Positions 1-11,539 of a stretch of DNA of 64,000 nt are shown in pieces (the first letter of the stretch is position 1; the number at the start of each line of letters is the position of its first letter). The translations under genes were made by a program, and so were the position numbers. Source of the stretch: Glandiceps talaboti (lineage: Eukaryota; Hemichordata; Enteropneusta; Spengelidae); NCBI RefSeq assembly GCF_964340395.1, contig NC_135557.1, positions 13,311,546 through 13,375,545 on the forward strand, read 5' to 3'. The notes below the pieces were generated by a model that made no database searches, was not told where the DNA came from, and saw nothing but the letters and a program-made list of their open reading frames with translations.

Positions 1-3000
1 AAAAGGGCAAACCTTCCTTAGTAAGGTACTGTAAAAGTGTAAACCTTCCTTAATAAGGTACTGTAAAATGGCACACTTTCCTTAATAAGGTACTGTAAAA
101 GTGTAAACCTTCCTTAATAAGGTACTATAAAAGGGGCAAACCTTCCTTAATAAGGTACTGTAAAAGTGCAAACCTTCCTTAATAAGGTACTGTAAAATGG
201 CAAACCTTCCTTAATAAGGTACTGTAAAAGTGTAAACCTTCCTTAATAAGGTACTGTAAAAGGGCAAACCTTCCTTGATAAGGTACTGTAAAAGGGGCAA
301 ACCTTCCTTAATAAGGTACTGTAAAAGGGGCAAACCTTCCTTAATAAGGTACTGTAAAATGACAAACCTTCCTTAATAAGATACTGTAAAATGGCAAACC
401 TTCCTTAATAAGGTACTGTAAAATGGCAAACCTTCCTTGATAAGATACTGTAAAATGGCAAACCTTCCTTAATAAGGTACTGTAAAAGGGGCAAACCTTC
501 CTTAATAAGGTACTGTAAAATGACAAACCTTCCTTAATAAGATACTGTAAAATGGCAAACCTTCCTTAAAAGGCAAACCTTCCTTAATAAGGTACTGTAA
601 AAGTGTAAACCTTCCTTGATAAGATACTGTAAAATGGCAAACCTTCCTTAATAAGGTACTGTAAAAAGGCAAACCTCCCTTAATAAGGTACTGTAAAAAG
701 GCAAACTTCCCGTAATAAGGTACTGTAAAAGGGCAAACCTCCCTTAATAAGGTACTGTAAAAAGGCAAATCTTCCTTAATAAGGTACTGTACAATGGCAA
801 ACCTTCCTTAATAAGGTACTGTAAAAAGGCAAACCTCCCGTAATAAGGTACTGTAAAAGGGCAAACATCCCTTAATAAGGTACTGTAAAAAGGCAAACCT
901 TCCTTAATAAGGTACTGTAAAATAGAAAACCTTCCTTCATAAGGTACTGTAAAATGGCAAACCTTCCTTAATAAGGTACTGTACAAGGGCAAACCTTCCT
1001 TAATAAGGTAATGGAAAAGGACAAACCTTCCTGAATAAGGTACGGTAAAAGGGCAAACCTTCCTTAATAAGGTACTGTAAAATAGAAAACCTTCCTTCAT
1101 AAGGTACTGTAAAAGGGTAAAACTTCCTTATTAATGTACTGTAAAATGACAAACCACCCTCAATAAGGTACTGGAAAAGGACAAACATTCCTTAATAAGG
1201 TACTGTAAAAGGACAAACCTTCCTTAATAAGGTACTGTAAAAGTGTAAACCTTCCTTAATAAGGTACTGTAAAAGTGCAAACCTTCCTTAATAAGGTACT
1301 GTAAAAGTGCAAACCTTCCTTAATAAGGTACTGTAAAAGTGCAAACCTTCCTTAATAAGGTACTGTAAAAGTGTAAACCTTCCTTAATAAGGTACTGTAA
1401 AAGTGTAAACCTTCCTTGATAAGGTACTGTAAAAGGGCAAACCTTCCTTAATAAGGTACTGTAAAAGTGTAAACCTTCCTTAATAAGGTACTGTAAAAGT
1501 GTAAACCTTCCTTAATAAGGTACTGTAAAAGTGTAAACCTTCCTTGATAAGGTACTGTAAAATGCTAAACCTTCCTTAATAAGGTACTGTAAAAGTGTAA
1601 ACCTTCCTTAATAAGGTACTGTAAAATGGCAAACCTTCCTTAGTAAGGTACTGTAAAATGGCAAACCTTCCTTAATAAGGTACTGTAAAAGTGTAAACCA
1701 TCCTTAATAAGGTACTGTAAAATGGCAAACCTTCCTTAATAAGGGACTGTAAAATGGCAAACCTTCCTTAATAAGGTATTGTAAAAGTGTAAACCTTTCT
1801 TAATAAGGTACTGTAAAATGGCAAACCTTCCTTGATAAGATACTGTAAAATGACAAACCTTCCTTAATAAGGTACTGTAAAAGTGTAAACCTTCCTTAAT
1901 AAGGTACTGTAAAATGGCAAACCTTCCTTAATAAGGTACTGTAAAAGTGTAAACCTTCCTTAATAAGGTACTGTAAAATGGCAAACCTTCCTTAATAAGG
2001 TACTGTAAAATGGCAAACCTTCCTTAATAAGGTACTGTAAAATGACAAACCTTCCTTGATAAGATACTGTAAAATGACAAACCTTCCGTAATAAGGTACT
2101 GTAAAAGTGTAAACCTTCCTTAATAAGGTACTGTAAAATGGCAAACCTTCCTTAATAAGGTACTGTAAAAGTGTAAACCTTCCTTAATAAGGTACTGTAA
2201 AAGTGTAAACCTTCCTTAATAAGGTACTGTAAAAGTGTAAACCTTCCTTAATAAGGTACTGTAAAAGAGCAAACCTTCCTTAATAAGGTACTGTAAAAGT
2301 ATAAACCTTCCTTAATAAGGTACTGTAAAAGTGTAAACCTTCCTTAATAAGATACTGTAAAAGTATAAACCTTCCTTAATAAGGTACTGTAAAAGGACAA
2401 ACCTTCCTTAATAAGGTACTGTAAAAGTGTAAACCTTCCTTAATAAGGTACTGTAAAAGTGTAAACCTTCCTTAATAAGGTACTGTACAAGGGCAAACCT
2501 TCCTTAATAAGATACTGTAAAAGTGTAAACCTTCCTTAAGAAGATACTGTAAAAGTATAAACCTTCCTTAATAAGGTACTGTAGAAGTATAAACCTTCCT
2601 TAATAAGTTACTGTAAAAGTATAAACCTTCCTTAATAAGGTACTGTAAAATGGCAAACCTTTCTTAATAAGGTACTGTAAAAGTGTAAACCTTCCTTAAT
2701 AAGGTACTGTAAAAGTGTAAACCTTCCTTAATAAGGTACTGTAAAAGTATAAACCTTCCTTAATAAGGTACTGTAAAAGGACAAACCTTCCTTAATAAGG
2801 TACTGTAAAAGTGTAAACCTTCCTTAATAAGGTACTGTAAAAGTGCAAACCTTCCTTGATAAGGTACTGTAAAAGGGCAAACCTTCCTTAATAAGGTACT
2901 GTAAAAGTATAAACTTTCCTTAATAAGGTACTGTAAAAGTGTAAACCTTCCTTAATAAGGTACTGTAAAAGTGCAAACCTTCCTTGATAAGATACTGTAA

Positions 3001-3527
3001 AATGACAAACCTTCCTTAATAAGGTACTGTAAAAGTATAAACCTTCCTTAATAAGGTACTGTAAAAGTGTAAACCTTCCTTAATAAGGTACTGTAAAAGT
3101 TGAAACCTTCCTTGATAAGGTACTGTAAAAGGGCAAACCTTCCTTAATAAGGTACTGTAAAAGTGTAAACCTTCCTTAATAAGGTACTGTAAAATGACAA
3201 ACCTTCCTTAATAAGGTACTGTAAAAGTGTAAACCTTCCTTAATAAGGTACTGTAAAAGTGTAAACCTTCCTTAATAAGGTACTGTAAAAGTGTAAACCT
3301 TCCTTAATAAGGTACTGTAAAATGGCAAACCTTCCTTAATAAGGTACTGTGAAATGTCAAACCTTCCTTAATAAGGTACAGTAAAAGTGTAAACCTTCCT
3401 TAATAAGGTACTGTAAAATGGCAAACCTTCCTTAATAAGATACTGTAAAAGTGTAAACCTTCCTTAATAAGGTACTGTAAAAGTGTAAACCTTCCTTAAT
3501 AAGGTACTGTAAAAGAGCAAACCTTCC
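1..3527. repeat. 32-bp minisatellite, about 110 copies
   Basis: A head-to-tail array with a strict 32-bp period runs in from the left window edge. Each unit has a constant core, AAACCTTCCTTAATAAGG followed by TACTGTAAAA, and a variable 4-nt end (GTGT, TGGC, GGGC, GTGC, TGAC, GTAT, GGAC and others). The core holds a perfect inverted repeat CCTTA-A-TAAGG, so each unit can form a small hairpin. Because 32 is not a multiple of 3, open frames of 60-118 codons appear on the minus strand; they are by-products of the repeat. The array stops abruptly near 3527. Confidence 0.97.
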
Positions 3528-4110
3528 TAAATTCAGACCAGAGTTTATAAATTTCCCAAAACAAATGAATTCTTGTGTGCTTTGTATGACCATGATAAGA
3601 AAAAAAGACAAAGTCACAGTGTAACCTTCCATTCAATAATTTTCGATAGGAAGAGGGTGATTTCAGATGGAAATTGCAAAGCTAGCCATCTCTGTCATCG
3701 GATCATTAAATTTGACACGGTAAACACAAATGTTTTGGAAAGTATATTAAAATCACAATTCAGACCGACTTACATGTTTTGCATTCTACTATATAGCACA
3801 CAGAGATTTCGCTGTAACACGATCGATCAAGATTAGATTTAGTTCTGATCTTGGTAGTCGGCTGTTCCGATGTTTGGTATGATGGTAAAAGAAAAACAAT
3901 CAGAGTACACTACACTATATACATGTAGCTACCTTTATTGCCATGAGTCTAAGACTAAATATACATTCCAATAATAAGACAACCAGATACACAGAGTACA
4001 CTGCAAAACATAGCTACCTATATTGCTATGTATCTAAGACTATCTGTACATGATGGGATAATGAGTCATACATCATCTAGTTAATATTCATGAATACCCA
4101 TGGCTGTTTA
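3528..4110. other. non-coding, no feature recognised
   Basis: This AT-rich stretch lies between the minisatellite and a miniature inverted-repeat element. The only sizeable frame (3573-3836, plus) has no recognisable motif and starts right at the edge of the array, so I do not call a gene. Confidence 0.6.
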
Positions 4111-4364
4111 TAATAGAGGACTTGCAATCCCTCCATATTGAATGCTGCATCATGGGAAATGTGATAATAAATACTAATCAAATAGTATTGTAAACAATAA
4201 CGTTACATTGTTTCTAACCACAAATGATCAATTCATAGTCACCCTGAGCACTGTGGGAGGTTTATGTTATCGGTAGCGCTAGATTAGGTATTACGATAAA
4301 CACATAAAATCCCATAGTCCTTTGCGTCTGAGCATGCTCAGTCTGGATTGTAAGTTCCCTATTG
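4111..4364 (+). mobile_element. 254-bp miniature inverted-repeat element, copy 1
   Basis: The ends form imperfect terminal inverted repeats of about 20 nt (TAATAGAGGACTTGCAATCC against CAATAGGGAACTTACAATCC, 16 of 20 matching). An inverted relative of the same length lies at 39053-39306. Both copies carry the perfect palindrome GAGCATGCTC. No coding capacity is visible. No clear target-site duplication was seen, so the superfamily is undetermined. Confidence 0.75.
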
Positions 4365-5252
4365 ATTTGAAGAACCGTTATAGGTCCAAGTATCAGCATA
4401 CTGTGCCATATCAACAATTTGACCATCGTGACTTTACTGATATGTCATGCGTCATACGGGAACTATATAATTTCTGAACACAAAACTAGAATATAATAAT
4501 GTAATAAAAACATTCAAGGTTTGTTTCTTCGTGGTGTAAATTATTATTTGTATGAGGTCTATTATGAATAGATATATACGGGCATTAATGTATATGTATA
4601 ATAACTAAGATGAATACGTGTTGATATGCAGGCCATCTGTTACCTCCTTGTTTCGGTAATACCGAGCACTAAAAGACAAGTGGTTAACCACACATTTACT
4701 TAACAGAAAACAATTACTAAGATTGATTCGATTCTAAGTGGATGTTAATGTATCATACATCATACATGCCTGATTTCTTTTATCAGTATCTATGAAACCT
4801 CGAAAGTCACAATTTTCAATCAAGATACTTGTATTTGCTTCAATAGAGATATAAATCAGAGAGTAATTAGTCACTAAACAAAGCCAATGGCATGAAACTA
4901 GAGAGCCGGAAGTTTTAAAGTGGTTTGCTCCTAATTATTGCTGCCATTGATTTATGTGCTTTGCCAAAATTTGAATCACCAACGTGCCTGGTTGCATGAA
5001 TGCGATGTTCACCATACAACATCATCCTAGTTTCTTATTTCAACTTAATGAAATGCATTCAGGGCGACTTGTTATAAAAGTGTAATAGTTATACCATTAT
5101 GGGCTAGGGTTTGTAATGTGATGAATTATTAAAGGTAATAAATTCACACCTTCAAAAGACCTTATTATACAATTACTCCTACCCTGTTTACATCGCAAGA
5201 CGTGTGACTACGCAGACTGGATGTTAGCCACAACCACAATAGCCATATATAA
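4365..5252. other. non-coding, with first copy of a 41-bp direct repeat
   Basis: No gene is seen. Positions 5044-5084 hold a 41-bp sequence that recurs without change at 5561-5601, on the far side of the hammerhead palindrome. Confidence 0.6.

Positions 5253-5326
<74 letters not shown>
5253..5326. repeat. (TG)n microsatellite
   Basis: About 37 uninterrupted TG units lie directly against the left arm of the hammerhead palindrome. Confidence 0.95.
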
Positions 5327-5328
<2 letters not shown>

Positions 5329-5471
5329 TTTTGATAGTTCTGGAACTCTTTGTTGGTTATAACTCGGAGTTTCACGCATAGTGCGATCATCAGACAACTG
5401 ATGTCTGATGATCGCAGTATGCGTGAAACTCCGAGTTACGACCAACAAAGAGTTCCAGAACTATCAAAACT
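5327..5471. ncRNA. Penelope-type palindrome with a hammerhead ribozyme motif on each strand
   Basis: Two 69-bp arms (5327-5395 and 5403-5471, 66 of 69 complementary) flank a 7-nt loop. Each arm carries a hammerhead core. On plus, CTGATGA (5405-5411) is followed by a CGC/GCG stem II and GAAAC, then a 3-bp stem III (ACT/AGT). On minus, CTGATGA is the complement of 5387-5393, and stem I there pairs GTTGT with ATAAC, including one wobble. The order stem I, CUGANGA, stem II, GAAA, short stem III, UH is that of type I hammerheads known from Penelope-like elements. Cleavage activity is inferred, not shown. Confidence 0.75.
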
Positions 5472-5601
5472 ATTGTGCTCTGCCACTGCACCGAGCTATA
5501 TATATATATATAACTTGGTGAATATCAATCTGCTAAGACAGTGTAGAGCGTAATAGTGTTCTTAATGAAATGCATTCAGGGCGACTTGTTATAAAAGTGT
5601 A
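5472..5601. mobile_element. Penelope-like terminal fragment with second 41-bp repeat
   Basis: The stretch 5475-5552 holds two opposed pieces of a conserved motif (GCTCTGCCACTGC on plus; the complement of CTGTCTTAGCAGATTGATA) separated by a short (TA)n tract. The same motif occurs intact at 23271-23318, 28297-28350 and 46590-46637. The 41-bp sequence of 5044-5084 reappears at 5561-5601. Confidence 0.6.
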
Positions 5602-5619
5602 GCCAGTACGTACTACCAA

Positions 5620-5924
<305 letters not shown>

Positions 5925-5945
<21 letters not shown>

Positions 5946-6560
5946 TATAAAGAAAAAGAAGAATTTAAATGGTACGAACTGAGTTGACATATGTAACAAG
6001 TCAACATATACCAATACGTAGAGCATTCGATACAGAAGAGCTGGCGCTGGAATTGTACACGTTGCAAAATCGGCAATAGCTAAAGTAACAAGTTCAATGT
6101 CTGCCAGTGTTTGCAACTTCTTCATTGTAGCAACTATCCAGCGTACGGTTAGGTTACCCAGGAAACCGACGATGATGACAGGCACTATTATTGCAATGAC
6201 GATGATGACGCAAATCTTGTATGTAACATTATCACGTCACCATCAGAAGTGACATTTGGTAGCAAAGAATCTGAAATTTCATTTTATTTAATACACATTA
6301 CCTTGAATTCACATTTCCATTAACTATTTCTGTATCCACTCTTCCTCTGCGCTTCGAGCTCTTCGGAGATGAGGCGCATTACAAATCATCTTATTATTAT
6401 TATTATTAAATACTTCTGTCGTATGGGGGTCGTAGATATATTAAATGTTTTAACGAGTGGAGAAATAGTCACTGTCGTTATAGCATTCATTATGTATGCA
6501 ACTTCGCCTTCTCCACTGCCGATTTTTACTAGCTTGACGCACTGTACTACTATACCCTGG
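5925..6560 (-). pseudogene. orphan class A GPCR pseudogene (third copy, 5' part only)
   Basis: The minus strand encodes a close relative of the two intact receptors, from the N-terminus through TM1 (VGFLGNLTV) and TM2 (LAIADFATC) to YRMLYVLVY. It then breaks off at the Penelope-like/(TA)n junction, so TM3-TM7 are missing. The N-terminal part (6420-6500) is separated from the TM1 part by a SINE-like insertion and contains frame breaks. The 5' flank 6561-7243 also matches the flanks of the other two copies. Confidence 0.85.
6272..6408 (+). mobile_element. SINE-like insertion in the GPCR pseudogene
   Basis: Compared with the intact copy at 9615-9660, the pseudogene has about 135 extra bases. 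They end in GCGCATTACAAATCATC plus (TTA)n, the style of 3' tail seen in marine-animal SINEs. Exact borders are approximate. Confidence 0.6.
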
Positions 6561-7243
6561 AGAAGACCTCATGTGTGAGCTTAAAACGTTGGTAATAAAG
6601 TTTAACAAAGACTAAAGGACTTGTCATTTCTTTTACGAAACATAACCTCACCTCTTTTAATGATGGTTCTTCTTACTTCTTTTGAGAAGAGAACTGAATT
6701 ATCAAAGTCAACTGACAATAACTCTTCATTACACGATAGCTTGTTTCCACTCGATAGTAGTGCGCCAATAGAGATTTGTAGGAAACAGAACAAACGGAAC
6801 CAAGTCTGCTTAATCACCTTTGGATTCAGATTTAGAATCAAAGGATACAGCAATAACTGGACATGCGCAATACGAATACATGACAACTTAAATTTGTTTT
6901 GACTTATATACCTACTGTACAAGAACACGTGATGTGTCTTGAAAGGTAAAAAGTCAATCATAAAGGGTCAAACGATATTTGAAGAAATGCGATTTCTATA
7001 ATAAACTTACATAGTGAAGAAAATGTATGAATAGGAGAGTGAGTGATTGATCAAATTCACTTGGCTCCGGGATACTTAGTATTCTACTTTACATAGAGTT
7101 GCTTTGTTTGCTGACGAGGCCGATTATGCGGTTGCTCTGTTACTAATGAAGCCAATAGCACACATTTCATCTCAGAAGTAGATGACAGATTGGAAATTGT
7201 AATATTATGTATACGAAATGTCGGATAACTAGGACTTCAAATT
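6561..7243. repeat. 5' flank of the third GPCR copy
   Basis: This non-coding sequence matches 9780-10430 and the inverted 10690-11480 region, with more divergence than those two show to each other. The frames here are not conserved between copies, so they are not called as genes. Confidence 0.75.
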
Positions 7244-7490
<247 letters not shown>

Positions 7491-8332
7491 TAAAAATGGT
7501 ACAATTTGAGTTGACATTTCTGGAAATGTATAAGTATTTGTTGCATAATTATTTTAAAGGTATTCACAGTATTCTACTTACTGACATGTGATCAGATATC
7601 GTAATTTATCACACACGTGAAAACGTTAAGGTAATCCCTACTACGCTGTCTGTACTCTAATAATGCCAAAACACAATATATAAAAGTCATGCATGTACAT
7701 TAACCTTATAGTAATCAAGGTTAGTAAATTAAGTACATTTCACTTCACGTAAAAACTTACAAACTTCGTTTATACCACTTTCACAGAAATTAACCATTGC
7801 TAAGAAGTGAATACATATACACACTCTATTTCATATAGTACATGTGAATATAATCGGTTACAAGTAATCACAATAAATTCAAGATTTAAAATTTGGTATA
7901 ATATGGTATGGTACTGTGCGATAAGAGATAGTTTTATCATTCACTTAATTATATTCGAAATAATTGTAGTCAAAAAGGCCAATTTTCTAACTATTCTACA
8001 GTAAAATGATACATCCTTAAAACACATACCAAAACATTGGACAAAACGCAATATAACGTATGAAACAATAGAAAGAAAATGCTTCAATAGTGAAAGGGAA
8101 GAGTTACATAAACATACTTACAAATAAAATATTATACAATTACAACCCAAGTGCTTCAAGTAATGGGCATAAGCTGATTTAAATTCATTGAATTTCACGT
8201 AACTGTGTGCGTGCCTTCTGTGTATACAGTTGGTTACTTGCGCCTTCACTTGTGTTCATGTAGAGAGTGTTACTTAGTAGTTTGACATCACTTTTAAGAT
8301 AAGTCAGTGTATAGTATGAACGTTTTTATACA
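7491..8332. other. AT-rich non-coding DNA, nothing recognised
   Basis: No coding frame with recognisable motifs and no internal repeat was found between the simple repeat and the left arm of the GPCR inverted duplication. Confidence 0.6.
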
Positions 8333-10433
8333 TTGTCAAGTTCTGTGATGAATGTAGCAATCACAAAGACACAGGCCACAAGTTAAAACTTTACACAATA
8401 TAAGCTGAGAAAATAGAACATCCTTCACAATTAAACTCTATTGATATTCATTCAGTGTTTATTTGAATATCCCCTTTGTCGGGTTCAAATGCTGTATTTA
8501 CATTTTCAGAAGTATTCCCTTCAGCCGAACTGTGAATGTCAAGTTCATGACTAATATTGTTGTGATAATCTTGTCAGAAACTTCCCTCTTCCTGGTATCA
8601 TGACGTAAGTCAGCACGAGTTTTCATTTTAGTATTCGATGTATGAGATGTTTCTTGCTTCATTTTATTTTGTTTTCCAAAACACAGGTTGGAACGAAAAT
8701 TTTCTGACAAGAGTGCATACACAACAGGGTTGATGGCACTATTAGTAAATAATATTGCGATTTGAATCGAAGCATAAAAGAATGTGATTTTTGTGCGGAA
8801 AATATCCGACTGGCGTAAAAATAAAGTTATTGCAATTGGCATATATGAAAGGAAAATGGATGTTATCAGAATAAAACATATGCGAGAAGTTGCAACGTCA
8901 CGTTTGTCTAAAGACTTGCCAATATTTTGTAAGATATCTTTTGTTGCTTTCCGGTGTCGCTTTTTTACTATGTTAATGCCCACGTATACGGTTGTTGCTG
9001 TAATTTGGGAAATTACAATTAAACCGATCAAAAAACGGCTTAAGTGTATCAATATCGTTTTGCCTAAAGTGACATCGTTCACAAACGTTTCACATTGAGA
9101 GGTTGAAATTACTCTTGTGAATGCGAACCCAATGCTTACTGCAAAGCTTAAAACTATTGAAGTTACTATGCATCTCTTGATAACATGTCGACTAAACTTT
9201 CCACTCATACCCATCGCACGTGTAATACTTATACTTGTGAGCATACAGAGTGATATCACTATTGAAAAAAATTGAATGAATAGAACTATTTGACAAATTG
9301 GTGTTTTTCTAACACTGTATACTAGTATACCATCGTCCATACGTAAAGAGTCAGCATATACCAATACGTAGAGCATTCGATACAAAAGAGCTGGAGCTGG
9401 AATCGTACACGTTGCAAAATCGGCAACAGCTAAAGTTACAAGTTCAATGCTGGCCGGTGTTTGCAACTTCTTCACCGTAGCAACTACCCAGCATACGGTT
9501 AGGTTACCAAGGAAACCGATGACGATGACGGGCACTATTAGTGAAATGACGATGATAATGCAAATCTTGTCTGTTTCACTCAGTTTGTATAACTTTATCA
9601 CGTCACCATCAGAAGTGTAATTTGGCAGCAAAGAATCAGAAATGTTTCTGTCGTACAGGGTTTCATCGTAGATATATGAAATGTTTTGGATAGTGGAGAA
9701 ATAGTCACTGCTGTTATAGGTAGCATTCATTATGCATACACTACAGATTTTCAACCTCACCTTCTCACCTGCCGGTTTTTACTACCTTGACGCAATATAG
9801 TACTATACCCTGGAGAAGATCTCATGTGTGAACTTGAAACGTTGGTAATAAAGTTGAACGTAGACTAAAGGACTTGTCATTTCTTTTACCAAACGTAACC
9901 TCACCTCTTTTAATGGTTCACTTCTTTCTACAGCTGTGGCTCTTCTTACTTCTCTTGAGAAGGGAAACAGTTAGCCAAAGTCGATTAAAAATAGCTCTTC
10001 ATTACACGATAGCTTGTTTTCATTCGTTCGCGGGCGAGGAGACTGATTACGATTTGTTAACGAACAGAGGAGATGGAAAGAAGTCTGCACAATCACCTTC
10101 GGATTCAGATTCAGAAGGTACACCAATGAGTGGACATCCGCAAGAACTCTGCAATATGTACGAGTGCATGACAACTTAGATTTGTGGTGACTTATATATC
10201 CATTGTACAAGAACACGTGATGTGTCCTGAGAGGTAAAAATCATATCTATAAAGTGCCAACGGATATTCTAGTAGGAGCGCTTTCTTTAACAAACCTACA
10301 CAGTAAAGAAAATTTATAAATTGTAAAGAGAGTGATTAAATTCTCAATTTTAAAGCCAGTCCACTTTGCTCCAAGACATTCTACTTTACGGAGAGTTATT
10401 TTATTTGCTGGCGAGGTCCATTATTCAGTGAGA
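8333..10433 (-). repeat. left arm of a 2.1-kb inverted duplication
   Basis: This stretch is the reverse complement of 10833-12945, from the shared sequence near ACACAGGCCACAAGTT at the outer end to TGGCGAGGTCCATTATTCAG at the inner end. The arms carry the whole receptor gene plus about 0.7 kb of 5' flank. They differ by scattered substitutions and small indels. Confidence 0.93.
8498..9730 (-). CDS. orphan class A (rhodopsin-like) GPCR, copy 1
   Basis: Single-exon seven-transmembrane receptor of 410 residues, counted from the ATG at 9730; an upstream in-frame GTG at 9760 is not needed. It shows N-terminal N-glycosylation sites, GN in TM1, LAVAD in TM2, a Cys at the start of TM3 with a partner Cys in loop 2 (SQCETF), a TRA triplet in place of DRY, a TM6 proline (YMP) and NPVVY in TM7. 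Against copy 2 it lacks one A in an ACAACAA run near 8553. This shifts the frame and replaces the last 30 residues of the copy 2 tail with 25 unrelated ones. Its poly(A) hexamer is AATAGA where copy 2 has AATAAA. The ligand is unknown; it is probably a plasma-membrane receptor. Confidence 0.88.
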   Translation of the reverse strand: MNATYNSSDYFSTIQNISYIYDETLYDRNISDSLLPNYTSDGDVIKLYKLSETDKICIIIVISLIVPVIVIGFLGNLTVCWVVATVKKLQTPASIELVTLAVADFATCTIPAPALLYRMLYVLVYADSLRMDDGILVYSVRKTPICQIVLFIQFFSIVISLCMLTSISITRAMGMSGKFSRHVIKRCIVTSIVLSFAVSIGFAFTRVISTSQCETFVNDVTLGKTILIHLSRFLIGLIVISQITATTVYVGINIVKKRHRKATKDILQNIGKSLDKRDVATSRICFILITSIFLSYMPIAITLFLRQSDIFRTKITFFYASIQIAILFTNSAINPVVYALLSENFRSNLCFGKQNKMKQETSHTSNTKMKTRADLRHDTRKREVSDKIITTILVMNLTFTVRLKGILLKM

Positions 10434-10449
10434 GGTGATTGGAGAGAAG

Positions 10450-10480
<31 letters not shown>

Positions 10481-10577
10481 TGTCTCTCTATCTTTCTGTC
10501 TCTCTCTGTCTCCCTCTGTTTCTATCTCTCTGTCTTGTCTGTCTCTCTGATTTTATTGGTAGGGTACGTTATGATGT

Positions 10578-10635
<58 letters not shown>

Positions 10636-10832
10636 TGACTGACTGACTGACTGACTGACTGACTGACTGACTGACTGACGAACGGATGCATATAGGGATA
10701 GACAAATACACACACAGTGATTTGAAGTCCTAGAATCTGACATTTGGTACGTATATAATATTTCAATTTCTAATCAGTCATCTACTTCTGAGATAAAATG
10801 TGTGCCATTAGCTTCGTCAGTAACGGAGCAAC
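10434..10832. repeat. spacer of the inverted duplication, made of simple repeats
   Basis: The 400-bp centre holds (ATC)n at about 10449-10480, TCTC-rich sequence, (GACA)n at 10577-10634 and (GACT)n at 10634-10678. The rest matches the flank of the third copy near 7090-7240. Frames such as 10332-10550 are repeat artefacts. Confidence 0.9.
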
Positions 10833-11539
10833 TGAATAATGGACCTCGCCAGCAAATAAAATAACTCTCCGTAAAGTAGAATGTCTTGGAGCAAAGTGGA
10901 CTGGCTTTAAAATTGAGAATTTAATCACTCTCTTTACAATTTTATATTTTCTTTACTTGTAGGTTTGTTAAAGAAAGCGCCCTCCTAGAATATCCGTTGG
11001 CACTTTATAGATATGATTTTTACCTTTCAGGACACATCACTTGCTCTTGTACATTGGATATATAAGTCACCACAAATCTAAGTTGTCATGCACTCGTACA
11101 TATTGCAGAGTTCTTGCGGATGTCCACTCATTGATGTACCCTCTGAATCTGAATCCGAAGGTGTTTGTGCAGACTTCTTTCCATCTCCTCTGTTCGCTAA
11201 CAAATCGTAATCAGTCTCCTCACCCGCGAACGAATGAAAACAAGCTATCGTGTAATGAAGAGCTATTTTCAATCGACTTTGGCTAACTGTTTGTCTTCTC
11301 AAAAGAAGTTTATTAAGAAGAGCCACAGCTGTAGAAAGAAGTGAGCCATTAAAAGAGGTGAGACTATGTTTGGTAAAAGAAATGACAAGTCCTTTAGTCT
11401 ATGTTAAACTTTATTACCAACGTTTCAAGTTCACACATGAGATTTTCTCCAGGGTATAGTAGTACAGTGCGTCAAGCTAGTAAAAACCGGCAGTAGAGAA
11501 GGTGAGAAGGTGAGGTTGAAAATCTGTAGTGTATGCATA

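Noticed and set aside
341-1188. Minus-strand frames of 60-118 codons in the minisatellite
   Set aside because: They are the translated 32-bp repeat cycling through three frames and have no start or context of a gene.
1-3527. CRISPR-like repeat array
   Set aside because: The repeat is continuous at 32 bp with only a 4-bp variable part and no spacers, and the context is animal.
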